Shown here: piece by piece, positions 44,454-54,850 of the stretch
How the letters are laid out: the number at the start of each line of letters is the position of its first letter
Numbering within the stretch: the first letter of the stretch is position 1
NCBI GenBank assembly: GCA_002989075.1
Contig: PSQN01000002.1
Coordinates: 1,887,245 to 1,951,244, forward strand
Direction of reading: 5' to 3'
Source of the DNA: Arthonia radiata
Taxonomy: Eukaryota > Ascomycota > Arthoniomycetes > Arthoniales > Arthoniaceae
Length of the DNA: 64,000 nucleotides
The notes under the pieces: model-generated
What the model saw: only the letters and a program-made list of their open reading frames with translations
What the model was told of the DNA's origin: nothing
Databases searched by the model: none
Position numbers and translations under genes: made by a program

Positions 44454-45953
44454 TCAGGTACCGTGTAATCGCGCGAATGTTGTCCGCTCCGCTACCAGAC
44501 GGCCCTCGTGGAGCACTATCCGATCATGCTCTGCATCATAGACTACCCTTGCTACAGAGGGCGGCAGCCTGTCGTGGCCAACGCTACCATACAAGACGAG
44601 ATCAGCTATATCGCCCACCTCCAAGCTCAGAGATCTGTGTCGCAGACCCATCGCAGTCTTGGCTCTGGTCGAAACGGCCTCGTACAGAGTCTTGCAGTTC
44701 TGTGTCGTAGCAGCTTGGTAGACAAGCATGCCCAAGCTTGCGAGTTGCAACGGATCACAACTCCCATGTGGTGTGAAGGCATTACCGACGTTGTTAATGG
44801 ACATTGCGCAATTCAGCCCGTACTGTTCGATCAAATTTGGAACTTGAAGTGTGCCTCGGGGACGGTCGATAGCATGCTGCGTGTCGTCTTGAGGTCGTCC
44901 CATCATGTAGAGGTCAGAAGTTGGTAGGCCAACGAAGGAAACTGGAAGATCATTGGATTGAATCAACTGCGCCAGGCGGGTCCATTCGTCATCTGAGATC
45001 AATGCCAACCTCGTGCAGTGGCCAAGGCTGACGTTGATGAGGAGCTCGGGCGGTTGTATCTGCGCATGGACTTAGCAACGAACGCAAGAAATCGATTGCT
45101 CGTGTGACGTCTAGGCCCAGGACGACTCCATGAAAGGTACAAAACTTACGCTCTTGGTAGGCCATCTAGCCTGCAGTAGCGCCTGCACAACATAGCCTGT
45201 CAATGGGTTAATCCCATCGTCAAGATTGTAATCGAGATGAAAGTCCAGATGCTTGTGGCCTGATAAAGCCTGATCGATTGTCCAGCGCACATTTTCTTTG
45301 CTGGCATCTCGGTCTTGCTCGACGTAGGGTGTACTTCCTATTGCCTCGACCTCGTGAATGTCGAGCGCCTGGGTCAGTAGATCTCTCCGTATACGTCCGA
45401 CATCGTTTGGCTCGAACAAGGCAAGCTGTGCATAGGCACAGATGCGTATGAAGCAAAGGTTCGTAAACTCCCTTCTGAGTACTATCGCAGCCTCGATACC
45501 TCGCATCTCCACTATCTCGTCAACCTCGACGAAGACTCTCATCGCCGTCACCCCAGCGGCGACGCTCTCCTCAATCAGCCGACGTCCTCTTCGAATCAGA
45601 TCTTCGCCATTGAAATAGCTCTTGGCCTCACCGGTCAGCTCCATCGCCTCAGCAAAGCCGCCGTCTTTGATTTGGTAGTCTTTGAACTTTTCATCTTGCA
45701 GGATGAAACACTTGTCTAGGTGGATGTGCGCGTGACATAGGGATGGCAACAGCAATCTGCTCCCCGCATCAAGCACACGAGGTTCTGCGTCAATGCTCGT
45801 GTGTTCTTCTGGATCCTTGTGCTGGCCAATATTACTGATCTTACCATCCTTCAATTCAACGTCGAAGAGGGAAAGCTCGTCGTCACCGTGTAATCGACAT
45901 CCTCTTATAAGCTCGATCTCCGCGGGCTGCGCGTCGCTGCGGTCGATATTCAT
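44454..45953 (-). CDS. Cytosine-deaminase-like amidohydrolase
   Basis: Two exons: 45150-45953 and 44454-45059 (90-base intron, phase 0), 469 residues. It has the amidohydrolase layout: beta-sandwich start, CHAHIHLDK with the HxH metal pair, a DFHLDYNLDDG segment with a third ligand-like His, and VSLGHCTRLAL with the next His. Where bacterial cytosine deaminases have a metal/catalytic Asp, this protein reads MSINNVGNAFTPHGSCDPL, so the classic Asp seems replaced by Asn. It probably hydrolyses a cyclic amide or imine, but the substrate is unknown. ATGs up to 19 codons upstream (46010) are possible starts. It is divergent from SNF12. Confidence 0.85.
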
Positions 45954-46420
45954 TACGGTGATCTTACGGGAAAGTGAGATGAATCCGCTCTTGTAGAGAG
46001 AAAGACCCAAAAAGCGAGGAGGATCGAGACAGGAACAACAGGTGGGACCTTGGAAGGCTCGAAGAGATCTGTCGTGCCAACCACTATGTCATGCGAGCAC
46101 GCACACCTACCTGCATGAGCATTCAGCACGAGCACCCAGGATTACGCCGTGATTTTGAAAGCGAAAATCCACGTTTGTTGGCCTTTTCTCTGAGCGCGAT
46201 TCGGTGATTCCATAAGACGTCGACCCCGCGCTTGAGTTGAGGTGCATACTTGAAGGCTGAAGCTCAGCTCATCTGCATCTCATCTTCTGCATTCCTCATC
46301 ACTTCCTCTCGCTTGCTCCTTCCAACTCCACCATGTAGCACCCTCGTTTTGACCTGGACTGTGAATCGAGGTGAGCGACGCTCAGCGGCGAGCAGAAGGT
46401 GCCAAGCCACGCGAAGAAAG
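45954..46420. promoter_or_regulatory. Bidirectional promoter region (amidohydrolase / SNF12)
   Basis: 467 bases between divergent start codons, CT-rich toward SNF12. No single element assigned. Confidence 0.4.
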
Positions 46421-48139
46421 ATGCAACCCTTTCGGAACTACCCGGGGCAGGGCCCTCCGCCGCAGATGCGCAAAGGTGAGTCTTCGTTATTTAGAAAGAT
46501 CCTTTTCGATCATCGCAGTATCACTTTGCGGGCAATCACGAGTCTGATCCTCGCGCCTGCGTCACAAAGATGACGCACAGACGCATGATAAGCCGAGCTG
46601 ACTTGGAGGCCACTGTCGGCCGCTCAGGTGTTCCCAATCCACAACAGCCCCGCGGCCCTCCTCATCACGAGCACTACGAGCAAGCATATCGAGAGCGCGC
46701 TCAGATGGAGATGGCCAAACGTCGCGCCGCACGACCGACCGATCGCAGCCTTCCAGACGGCATTGATAGGCTAGTCGAGACAGTGGCCGCAGGCAATTAC
46801 AATCAATTGCGCGCAATCGAACAACAACTTGACGCCGTTATGATGCGCAAGCGCATAGACATCCAAGATTCGATACAGACGAGTCCACCTGGCAAAGGAA
46901 CATTGAGGCTGTGGGTCTCGAATACGGTGGAGAACCAGCCCTGGCAGCAGAGCAACGTGATGGATCACGATGCCTTCGACTTTTCCAGCAATGTGGAAGC
47001 AAGCTTCAAGGTCAAAATCGAGGGAAAGCTTCTGAGCAGTCGTAACCAAGACACACCGAGTAATGAACGGAATGTAGAAGAATCAAAAGACGACAATGAA
47101 GACGGCGCAGATGGCGAGCCAGCAACGAAGCGGCCTCGACTGTCTTCTGATGTGCCCAGCAAGAAGCTCTCGGGCTTCTTCAAGGCTATCACCATCGACT
47201 TTGATCGCGCATCAGCACTTCAGCCTGACAACTATAACCAGATCAAATGGGATAAGGCCTCTGCCACAGCGTCGAACGATCCACGAGCCTCAGAGTTCGA
47301 CTGTCTCGAATTCCAACGCAAGGGCGACGAGAACATCAATGTCACCATCAAGTTGACACGCGACGAGCCAAACCCAAAGATGCAACTTGCGCCGGCGTTG
47401 GCTGAGCTGCTAGGTACCGATCTAGCCGACCGTAAGACGGTCCTCATGGGCTTGTGGGAGTATATAAAAGTCGCAAAGCTATTGATAGAAGGCGGAAATG
47501 GCCGGCACGTTCAGTGCGACCAGCGCCTGAAAGACGTAAGCCAACAATTTCTTCGTCTACGACTTCAATATTTCGCTTGCTGACGCTTCTTAGGCACTCA
47601 ACTGTGGCGACTCCTTCTATTTCCCAGAATTGGCGAACTTGGCCAATGCCGTCATGCGTGACGCGCCGCCGCTGTCAGTGAACTATACCATCCGTGTCGA
47701 CAAAGACTTCCACACCGGTAATAAGCTAGCGCCGCCGACGGTATACGACGTTCCAGTCACCGTGGAGAATCCTACCAAGGATCAGATGCACTCGGCCATC
47801 AATCCGCGTGCACACGCAGCCGGTCTGCAGAAGATTGCTGATATGGACGATGAGCTGGCCATTGTCATCCAGCATATGAATCAAACCAAAGCCAAGCACG
47901 GCTTCTTCACATCGATGAGCAAGGACCCAGCCAATTTCATCAAGCGCTGGACGAGCAGTCAGAAGCGCGATATGGATGTCATACTGGGCGCTGGTGCTTG
48001 GGGTGAAGAAGACTGGCAGGGTGCTGAGTGGCGGGAGGGTGGTTTGAGTGGTCCGTGGGGCACTGACGAGGCATGGGAAGGAGTGGGTTCGTTCCTGATC
48101 AAACAAGATGCGAGCCGTCAACGGGCTACTGCGACTTAG
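46421..48139 (+). CDS. SWI/SNF and RSC remodelling complex subunit (Snf12/Rsc6, SWIB domain)
   Basis: Three exons: 46421-46475, 46628-47535 and 47594-48139; introns of 152 and 58 bases; 502 residues. The first intron was chosen because only its CTGAC-branch, CTCAG acceptor at 46627 restores the frame (QMRKG|VPNPQQPRG). The N-terminus is Pro/Gln-rich. A SWIB domain sits in the middle (QLAPALAELLG, ADRKTVLMGLWEYIKVAKL), flanked by the conserved FFKAITIDFD strand before it and HGFFTSMSKDPANFIKRWTSSQKRD after it, as in Snf12, Rsc6 and SMARCD. It acts in nucleosome remodelling in the nucleus. An open frame starting at 46570 overlaps the intron and is not the true start. Confidence 0.9.
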
Positions 48140-48656
48140 CGCGTCCGTGATGGATTTGAGAAGAAGATGGTATTCGTTAGCGAGGCGTTGGTCTGGAAGC
48201 ATCGGTTCCAAGTATTACGGTGCATTAACAATACATTCTGTGTTCTCACAACGTTTTCCTGGTGAAAATATTTTCTGCGCAATTCGGCTAACGCTCAGCG
48301 CTTATACCGGACGCTCTGCGACAGGAACTGTTGAACGTAATTGAGGGCACTGTGTACATAACCCTAACCCGTCACCCCACATTCACCTCACATGGCGCAC
48401 GGTCTAGCACGACGAGCTAGAACCCTCACAGACTGCGGACTACCGAGGACCGGACACTTGTAGTTATTGGCATCCCAAGCTTTCATGGCTTCAATTACGT
48501 TGCCTCACCTGATGCTGTAGTGTTCACATCGCGCGTCACTACCTGCATCTGCATCGCCGCGCGCTCAAAGGTCACCAAAATGCACTGAGGCGACCGCATC
48601 AGGCTTCCGACTATTCCTCCTCCGACTATTCCTCCTCACTTATCGATCCTTTCACC
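48140..48656. other. Intergenic region with a 15-base tandem duplication
   Basis: About 520 bases without a gene. CCGACTATTCCTCCT is repeated twice in tandem at 48607-48636, just upstream of the next start codon. Confidence 0.6.
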
Positions 48657-49870
48657 ATGCTGGACCCATTCCCAATACCAGTTTCAGAAACGCTCTCCAG
48701 GATCGTCACACATTTTGCCGACTCCGCCGCGCTTTCTGTACTTCCTCTGCATATTCACGAGATCTTGATCGCCGCCGCATTCTACCATGTCGTCTGCTCA
48801 TACGTCTCTCCGCCGCTCTCGCGCGCTCTTTTCCCCAAGGTCTATCCCAACTTCGACGCGCGAACGAAACTCAATTGGGACGTTCATGTCGTCTCTCTTG
48901 TCCAATCGGTCACAATCAACGTCCTCGCGTTATGGGTGATGATCTGTGATGACCAGCGCAATGCGATGGACTGGCGAGAGCGAGTGTTTGGATACGACGG
49001 CGCGTTGGGTATGATCGCGGCGCTTGCCTGTGGCTACTTTCTCTGGGACTTTGGAATCACTCTGCGCTACGCGAGCTGGTTTGGACCAGGTATGCTAGCG
49101 CATGCGGCGAGTGCGCTTGCGGTGTACGGTTTTGGATTCGTACGTCGATCAATCCTATCTGTGTCGGAGGAGAGCTCTGCTGTGGGTGCGATGATTGCTG
49201 ATCCATTGATTAGCGGCCCGTCATTATGTATTACGCGCCCGTCTTCATCCTCTTCGAGCTCTCGTCCCCCTTCCTCAACTTCCATTGGTTTTTCGATAAG
49301 CTGGGCATGACAGGTTCTAAAGCACAATTGTACAATGGCATACTCCTCATGAGCAGCTTTGCCGGCAGCCGCCTGATCTGGGGCAGTTATAATTGCTTCA
49401 AGGTCTTTCCAGACATGTACAAAGCTATCCAATATCAGAAGACCTTGGAAGGTCAGTCCTGGTTTGCAGAGGGTGTGGCGAATGCAACAGCACAAGCCGC
49501 CGTGAAGGGCGCTATGAATCTAGACGGGTTCAGCCACGACGTAGACGTGGCCAAACGTATGGCACCAAAACCACTGGGCGAGGCGTACGCCATGATATAC
49601 GTGGTCAGCTACGTGCTGCTCATGCTTTTGAATATCTATTGGTTCGGCAAGATGGTTGAGACAATTAGAGCACGGTTCAAACCACCCTTTGGGACGAAGG
49701 AAACCACAAGCAAGGGAGCGAAGCCCGAGGCGAAGGGAAGTGTGGGACCTGTGGTTGGAGCAGATCCGAATGGCACGCGAGGTCGGAAAACCTTGAGTGA
49801 GAATGGGCAGACAATCGTGGAACTAGAAGAGACAGAGGTTAAGCAGAGGAAGCCTAGACGGAAGGCTTAA
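48657..49870 (+). CDS. TLC-domain membrane protein (TRAM/LAG1/CLN8 family)
   Basis: Two exons: 48657-49139 and 49214-49870 (74-base intron, phase 0, GFGF|RPVIMYY), 379 residues. Several hydrophobic helices span the first 280 residues; the TLC core is visible as KLNWDVHVVSLVQSVTINVLALWVM, GYFLWDFGITLRY, HAASALAVYGFGF and APVFILFELSSPFLNFHWFFDKLGM. The tail is basic (KQRKPRRKA). The HH pair of true ceramide synthases is not evident, so this is more like the TMEM56/TLCD-type proteins of the ER, possibly linked to phospholipid composition. Function is inferred at family level only. Confidence 0.85.
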
Positions 49871-50151
49871 AGACCAAGTAGGTCCTACATCTAACAATTC
49901 ATATGAAATTCGCAAGAGCTTAGCAAAGACATGCGCAAACATGCACGTCGAGCACATGATCTTTTGGAAACAATGATCCAGACGATTACGCACAAAAGCA
50001 GAACATGGAGTTCGTCGAGTATTTGGTGGGCAAACAGTAACAATAATGCATAAACCCTGCCATAATGGAGGCCTACCAGCGCTCAATTAGGAAGTACGTG
50101 ACTTATTTTCGGCTTATTCAGAGCGCGTCTCGACGCAGCTGCACTTTGAAC

Positions 50152-51723
50152 ATGAGCGTTCTGTCGTACATTTCCGGTGGCGGTCGCAAGGTTCTAACAG
50201 CTCCAGCTCGATCAATAAGATGCTGTTGCTTCCGACGCCCGTACTCTCGACCCACCTTTGCTCCAAAACCTGTCCTCGATCTCAAACACATCGCTCAAAA
50301 CTCCGCCCTGTATGAGCAGAATTGCGTAGAGCGCAACTATGGAAAATGTGCGAGCTACGCGGCGCGCATTGCTGGTCTTCGCAATGAAAATGTAAGAATA
50401 GAGAAAGAGCTGCGCGGACCGAGAGAGAAATTCAAACAGCTGCAGCAAGAAATTCGTAGATACCAGGAGAACTGTGAGGGCGGTCAAGGCGGGGATGTCC
50501 AAGGGCCGTCTCTTCTCGAGCGCGCTAGGGAAAAGGCGAAGCAACTCAAGGATGACTTGGACGCCTGTTCAGGACAGATCAAGCAGAATCTGGAGGAAAT
50601 CGAGGCTTTAGCGCTGGCGCTTCCAAACCTCAGCAGTGTGCACACACCCACTGGAACGCAGGCGAGAGTTCTTGATGTCGTTCAGAACAGTGATCCTACT
50701 CAACTCGAAGGCGTGACAAAAAGTCATGTTGACATTGGAGCACAGCTTGGTGTACTCAACTTCACTCGAGCCGCGACGAGCAGTGGGTGGGGGTGGTACT
50801 ATCTCACGCATGAGGGCGCTCTTTTAGAGCAAGCCCTCGTGCAGTATGCCCTATTGCAGCTCATCAAGCGTGGATGGCAGATTGTGTCACCACCCTCGAT
50901 AGTGTATTCGCATATTGCCGATGCTTGTGGCTTCCAACCCCGAGATGAGAACGGCGAGCAGCAGGTGTATGCTATAGAGCAGACGCTAGACGCCGAGCAC
51001 AACCCTGAACGGATTTCGCACGTACTCACAGGCACCTCTGAGATCTCACTTGCAGCCATGCAAGCCAATTGCAACATTGATATGCGCGATCTACCATTGA
51101 AGACAGCCGCAGTCACTCGCTGTTACCGCGCCGAGGCCGGCGCTCGGGGCACAAATACCAAAGGCCTGTATCGAGTCCATGAATTCACCAAGGTGGAAAT
51201 GTTCGCTTGGACCATGCCAGGGCGGCACTTCGACCCTGCGACAGGCGCCTTCGACACTTCAGCAAGCACAACACCACAGAGCGACGATGTGTTCAACGAA
51301 ATGCTTGACATACAGCGGCAGACATTGATCGACCTAGGTCTCAATTTTCAGATCCTAGAGATGCCAACGACAGACCTCGGCGCAAGTGCAACCAGGAAAA
51401 TCGACATGGAGGCCTTCTTCCCATCTCGCCATGAGCGCAACGGAGGCTGGGGTGAGGTCACTTCGACATCAATCTGCACAGACTATCAAACCCGCAGACT
51501 ACGGACAAAATACGGTCGCGAGGGGTCAGGAAACGTTGGGTGGCCGTGGACCGTAAACGGGACCGCCATGGCTGTACCGCGCATTCTCGCCGCTATTCTC
51601 GAGTGCAATTGGGACGAGGAAAATAAGTACTTGAACATTCCCAACGCTTTGAAGCCATGGATGCACGGCATAGAGACTGTCAAGGCGCGGAAGAGCAGCC
51701 CGCCTCTACGTGTCTTCGCGTGA
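50152..51723 (+). CDS. Seryl-tRNA synthetase, probably mitochondrial
   Basis: A single exon of 523 residues from ATG 50152; an in-frame ATG 29 codons upstream is possible. The first ~35 residues are Arg/Ser/Cys-rich without acidic residues, as in a mitochondrial presequence. The long-arm coiled coil follows (LRNENVRIEKELRGPREKFKQLQQEIRRYQ). The class II core has the TGTSEISLAAM strand, motif 2 (RCYRAEAGARGTNTKGLYRVHEFTKVE, split here as RCYRAEAGARG and LYRVHEFTKVE) and motif 3 (NGTAMAVPRILAAILE). It charges tRNA-Ser with serine; the targeting peptide suggests the organellar enzyme (yeast Dia4). Confidence 0.93.
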   Translation: MSVLSYISGGGRKVLTAPARSIRCCCFRRPYSRPTFAPKPVLDLKHIAQNSALYEQNCVERNYGKCASYAARIAGLRNENVRIEKELRGPREKFKQLQQEIRRYQENCEGGQGGDVQGPSLLERAREKAKQLKDDLDACSGQIKQNLEEIEALALALPNLSSVHTPTGTQARVLDVVQNSDPTQLEGVTKSHVDIGAQLGVLNFTRAATSSGWGWYYLTHEGALLEQALVQYALLQLIKRGWQIVSPPSIVYSHIADACGFQPRDENGEQQVYAIEQTLDAEHNPERISHVLTGTSEISLAAMQANCNIDMRDLPLKTAAVTRCYRAEAGARGTNTKGLYRVHEFTKVEMFAWTMPGRHFDPATGAFDTSASTTPQSDDVFNEMLDIQRQTLIDLGLNFQILEMPTTDLGASATRKIDMEAFFPSRHERNGGWGEVTSTSICTDYQTRRLRTKYGREGSGNVGWPWTVNGTAMAVPRILAAILECNWDEENKYLNIPNALKPWMHGIETVKARKSSPPLRVFA

Positions 51724-52578
51724 CCGGTCAGTCTAGGCCCGTCCTGGTAATAATTGAGCCACGGCATCTGAACGACGTTTAATTACAAATACTGCCACAC
51801 AGCATCCGGATGCAATACAAATGTTCCCTAGTTACCAGCAATCAAATGCCGAACCAAGATTCCGCTTTAGGCAGCAGTTCAATGGACGCGTAAATTACTA
51901 AGAACGGCGTTGTGAATGTCAGGACAGCTTGCCCGCCTGACGGTGGTATCAGAAGACCACGCTTGAGGCCTGCACAGTCGAACATAGAGCTTGCGCTTTC
52001 AAGTCTACAACCGTACCGTGGAAGCTATTACAAATGATACGTTTCAGTGTCGCTGATTGGGCCTGACGGCTGACGTACGAGCCATACAACGGCAGGGCGT
52101 ATGGTCGAGATGAACATCTCATCCGATATTGTCAGACTTGTCAGCCTGTGCCGTCACCTTGGTCAAGTATTGAACCACGACAAATGCAACACCGCTTACT
52201 CCTGCTACCACGCTTAACTACAGAAATTGGTCGAGCGCCTGCAACCTGTCTTCTCCAAGGCGTTCGCACGTTGCTGCTCGCCACATTAGTCCTGGCATCC
52301 TTCACACGCTCACTCTTGGATGACAATCTTTCACACCGTTTCACGTACGTAAAGCGCTACATTTAGTACAAACAGAACAGCGAACTCACCCGGTGGAACC
52401 CGCTACTTGGAAGTTCGCTCTACAGCCAGTTGGCTGGCGCCACTGAAACTGCTTGCGAACAGGATATTTCGCCACCACACCTGATACTTGTGAACCGTCT
52501 GGCGACAAATTTTACTTCACGGCAGGATTGATGTTGTGATATTCCAAAAAATTCGCTTTATTACGAGCTCGAATACTC
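51724..52578. other. 0.85-kb intergenic region, no gene seen
   Basis: No supported coding frame. A short plus-strand frame at 52148-52366 looks like chance. Confidence 0.5.
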
Positions 52579-53023
52579 ATGCCACCGTCTGCGGTCCTCG
52601 TCCTTTCCGCCCTCGTGTTCATCACCACTTCCTACGCATCTGTGATCAACCAGCGCAGAGCTCTCAGCGAATACATCGAAGCTCAGGTCGAGGTACGATA
52701 TGTTACGCGCTCTTCGTATCCAACTCTGACCCTCACGCTAGGTAAATACGGTTCTTACCGCCTTTCACGATTGGAGCACGCTCTCACTCCCTTCCGTCAC
52801 CGCTCAGTCGGAGTGGAGTGCCTATCTCTCCGCGCTACCCTCCGAGCTGGCCTCCGATTTGGACCACTGGGTGCATTCGTCCGCCGCAGCACATGCACAT
52901 GATTCGGAGAGTAGTAACAGCGCGCCAGTGAAAGGCGCTTTTGTGGGCGTGGGCCAAAGACTGATTTGGGGGCTTCTCGTCAGCGTCGCTGCACTCATAG
53001 CGTGGCTGGCTCTTGTGTTGTAA
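52579..53023 (+). CDS. Small membrane protein of unknown function
   Basis: Two exons: 52579-52692 and 52742-53023 (49-base intron GTACGA..CGCTAG, phase 0), 131 residues. The N-terminus is hydrophobic (MPPSAVLVLSALVFITTSYA), a signal peptide or anchor, and the C-terminus is a single clear membrane helix (LIWGLLVSVAALIAWLALVL) ending at the stop. The stretch between is short, with DWSTLSLPSV, EWSAYLSALPSEL and a Ser/His linker. The splice is supported because it fuses QVE to VNTVLTAFHDW and keeps 94 codons open. I do not recognise the family; an ER or secretory-membrane location is likely. Confidence 0.65.
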
Positions 53024-53625
53024 GATGTCACAGCCGTTTGCGGTCTGCAATTCTACACTTACTACTCAGCTGGTCTCATGTGATCGGCCTAGTGTTACGA
53101 TGCCGTATTATTTCTAGTAAATTTCAATCAATCGGTAGTGCTCTTTTTGTAGTATGTCCTTCTCCTGCTCTTGCTTCTTTCCACTACCCTTTGTCTTGTA
53201 ACGTTTCTGGCGACTTTGCACTCAGCCAGGTTTCACAGCATCCGCACATCCTATGTTGTTTCTGTGCAAGCAATGCTCGGCAGCAGGTGCGCTGATTCGT
53301 CAGGAGACACTTCGTTTGAAGCATGAATGCTCTTCAGCGAAGGCTGTGCTGATATTTCATGTTTTGGACAAGATCGCTTGGACCAAGCACCACCGCCTCG
53401 TAGCAACAGCAAGCAAGCTAGCCAGCTCACTGTAGCGGCATGCTTGATCATCTTGCAGTTCGCTTGCGCATAGCTGGATATTGAGCGTACTGCGACATGT
53501 GGCACGTTAGAAGCGGACTAGGAGTTTCACGTACCATGAAGTGGGGGGCACACTTTGAATGGAGAAGTACATGCAGTGCCTAACGACAAGTCCACCATTT
53601 TGTATAACAATAGTCGATGCCTATC
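53024..53625. other. Convergent intergenic region
   Basis: About 600 bases between the small membrane protein and the end of the mitoribosomal gene, which converge. Apart from the ILE-like relic I see nothing in it. Confidence 0.5.
53236..53371 (+). repeat. Decayed introner-like element outside a known coding region
   Basis: CAGCATCCGCACATCC…TTTCTGT…GGCAGCAGGTGCGCTG…CTTCG…GAAGC…GGCTGTGCTGATATTTCATGTTTT follows the order and spacing of the short elements at 36540-36681 and 63141-63276, with many differences. It lies about 210 bases past the small membrane-protein stop, so it may be a UTR intron, a relic, or an insertion outside genes. Confidence 0.55.
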
Positions 53626-54594
53626 TTACAAACTAATTTCGCCTCTCCACGTGCCTTCAGTCAAGCCCAATGTCTGTATCAGATGCTGCCATCTCTCACC
53701 ACCTCGTTCGTTTCGTCTCAGATACCGGAGTAGCTTTTGACGCCTGTGCACTAGCAATCGCAGATTTCTCTTGTTCATTTTGTCTTTTCTCCCTCGTGTC
53801 TCTAAGAACTGCGCCAATGTTCTGATTTTGGCCGTCAGAATGGCAATCTGCACTTCTGACGACCCCGTATCTGGACCGGCTCGAGCGATGATCTCCCGCG
53901 CTTCTTCCGCCGACCCTTCTGCGCCCTCCATTGACATCGATGACACGGCTGGTCGAGGTCTCAAAGTCTCGTCGGTGTTGTGTCTCCCAAACGTCTCAAT
54001 ACATCTCTGCACGTTGACTCGACGCCGGTCTTTGGAGTTGGCATTCTCTACCGCTGTGATACGCGCAAGAGCCTCTGCCGCGCTTTGTAGGCGTTGTTCG
54101 TGAAGCGCATCCTCGCCTATCTTTTCATTTGGATCTTGTGCTTGAAAAGATTCGCTGGATGGCAGCGGCTGACTGAGCTCCTGCGAGTGCCTGAGTGACT
54201 CGCGAAGTGCAGCGGCACTAACGAAATGGTTTAGATGCTCGGGTGAGTATGCGCCTGCACCTTCTGCTGAGGTTGATCCGGATGTGGGAGGGTCTAGCGG
54301 AGAGGAGGACTGAGGGCTTGCGGGAAGAGCTGCGTCGAAGGACTTGAGGAATGGTGTCTCGATGCCATGAATTGGGTTGCCCATAGCTTTTGAGCGTTCT
54401 TCTCGCAAGACAGCTTGACGTGAAAGATTTGCGGCCTTCCGTGCTCGTGCCTGGGCAAGAGCGTATGGATCGTTGTGCTTTCGATGCTTCTGAGCGACGG
54501 TGGATGCACTCCTTCGGCAGCCGCAGCCGGTGCTTACTGAGGCACTGATATGGAAGGACTCTACAAGAGCTGCAAGGTGTATGCGTAGAGGCAT
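53626..54594 (-). CDS. Mitochondrial small ribosomal subunit protein uS15m (yeast Mrps28-like)
   Basis: A single exon of 322 residues. The C-terminal ~100 residues are the S15 fold: GPDTGSSEVQIAILTAKIRTLAQFLE, then KDKMNKRNLRLLVHRRQKLLRYLRR with the basic helix that binds small-subunit rRNA. The first ~30 residues are a likely mitochondrial presequence (MPLRIHLAALVESFHISASVSTGCGCRRSAS), and a long, fungal-style extension lies between (residues ~35-220, with KHRKHNDPYALAQARARKAANLSRQ). It is divergent from ribosomal protein S0 with only 256 bases between start codons. Confidence 0.93.
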   Translation of the reverse strand: MPLRIHLAALVESFHISASVSTGCGCRRSASTVAQKHRKHNDPYALAQARARKAANLSRQAVLREERSKAMGNPIHGIETPFLKSFDAALPASPQSSSPLDPPTSGSTSAEGAGAYSPEHLNHFVSAAALRESLRHSQELSQPLPSSESFQAQDPNEKIGEDALHEQRLQSAAEALARITAVENANSKDRRRVNVQRCIETFGRHNTDETLRPRPAVSSMSMEGAEGSAEEAREIIARAGPDTGSSEVQIAILTAKIRTLAQFLETRGRKDKMNKRNLRLLVHRRQKLLRYLRRNERGGERWQHLIQTLGLTEGTWRGEISL

Positions 54595-54850
54595 TATCTG
54601 TATTGTTACTGACGCAAGAACCAGCCTTTTGCTGAATATGATGCAGGACTCCGTCTGGGAAGGACAAGGTGAATTGGCACGCTAGCGCCCTATGCAATAT
54701 GGAGCGATCTCCGACGACCGACTCGGCCGAAGAATTTTAGCCACGCACAATCGTGAGCTCCGACGAGCCAAACACCCAAACTCCATCGTGTTGTTTCAGC
54801 GAGCATCTTCACATTCCTTCAATCGCCATCTTCTAGACCCAACTTACGAT
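54595..54850. promoter_or_regulatory. Short bidirectional promoter (mitoribosomal uS15m / cytosolic S0)
   Basis: 256 bases between the divergent starts of a mitochondrial and a cytosolic ribosomal protein gene. A shared control region is likely; no named element can be assigned by eye. Confidence 0.5.

Noticed and set aside
46570-46627. ATG at 46570 as the start of the SWIB protein
   Set aside because: Splicing 46475 to 46628 joins a typical Pro/Gln-rich start in frame, with a good branch site and acceptor, so this ATG lies in an intron.
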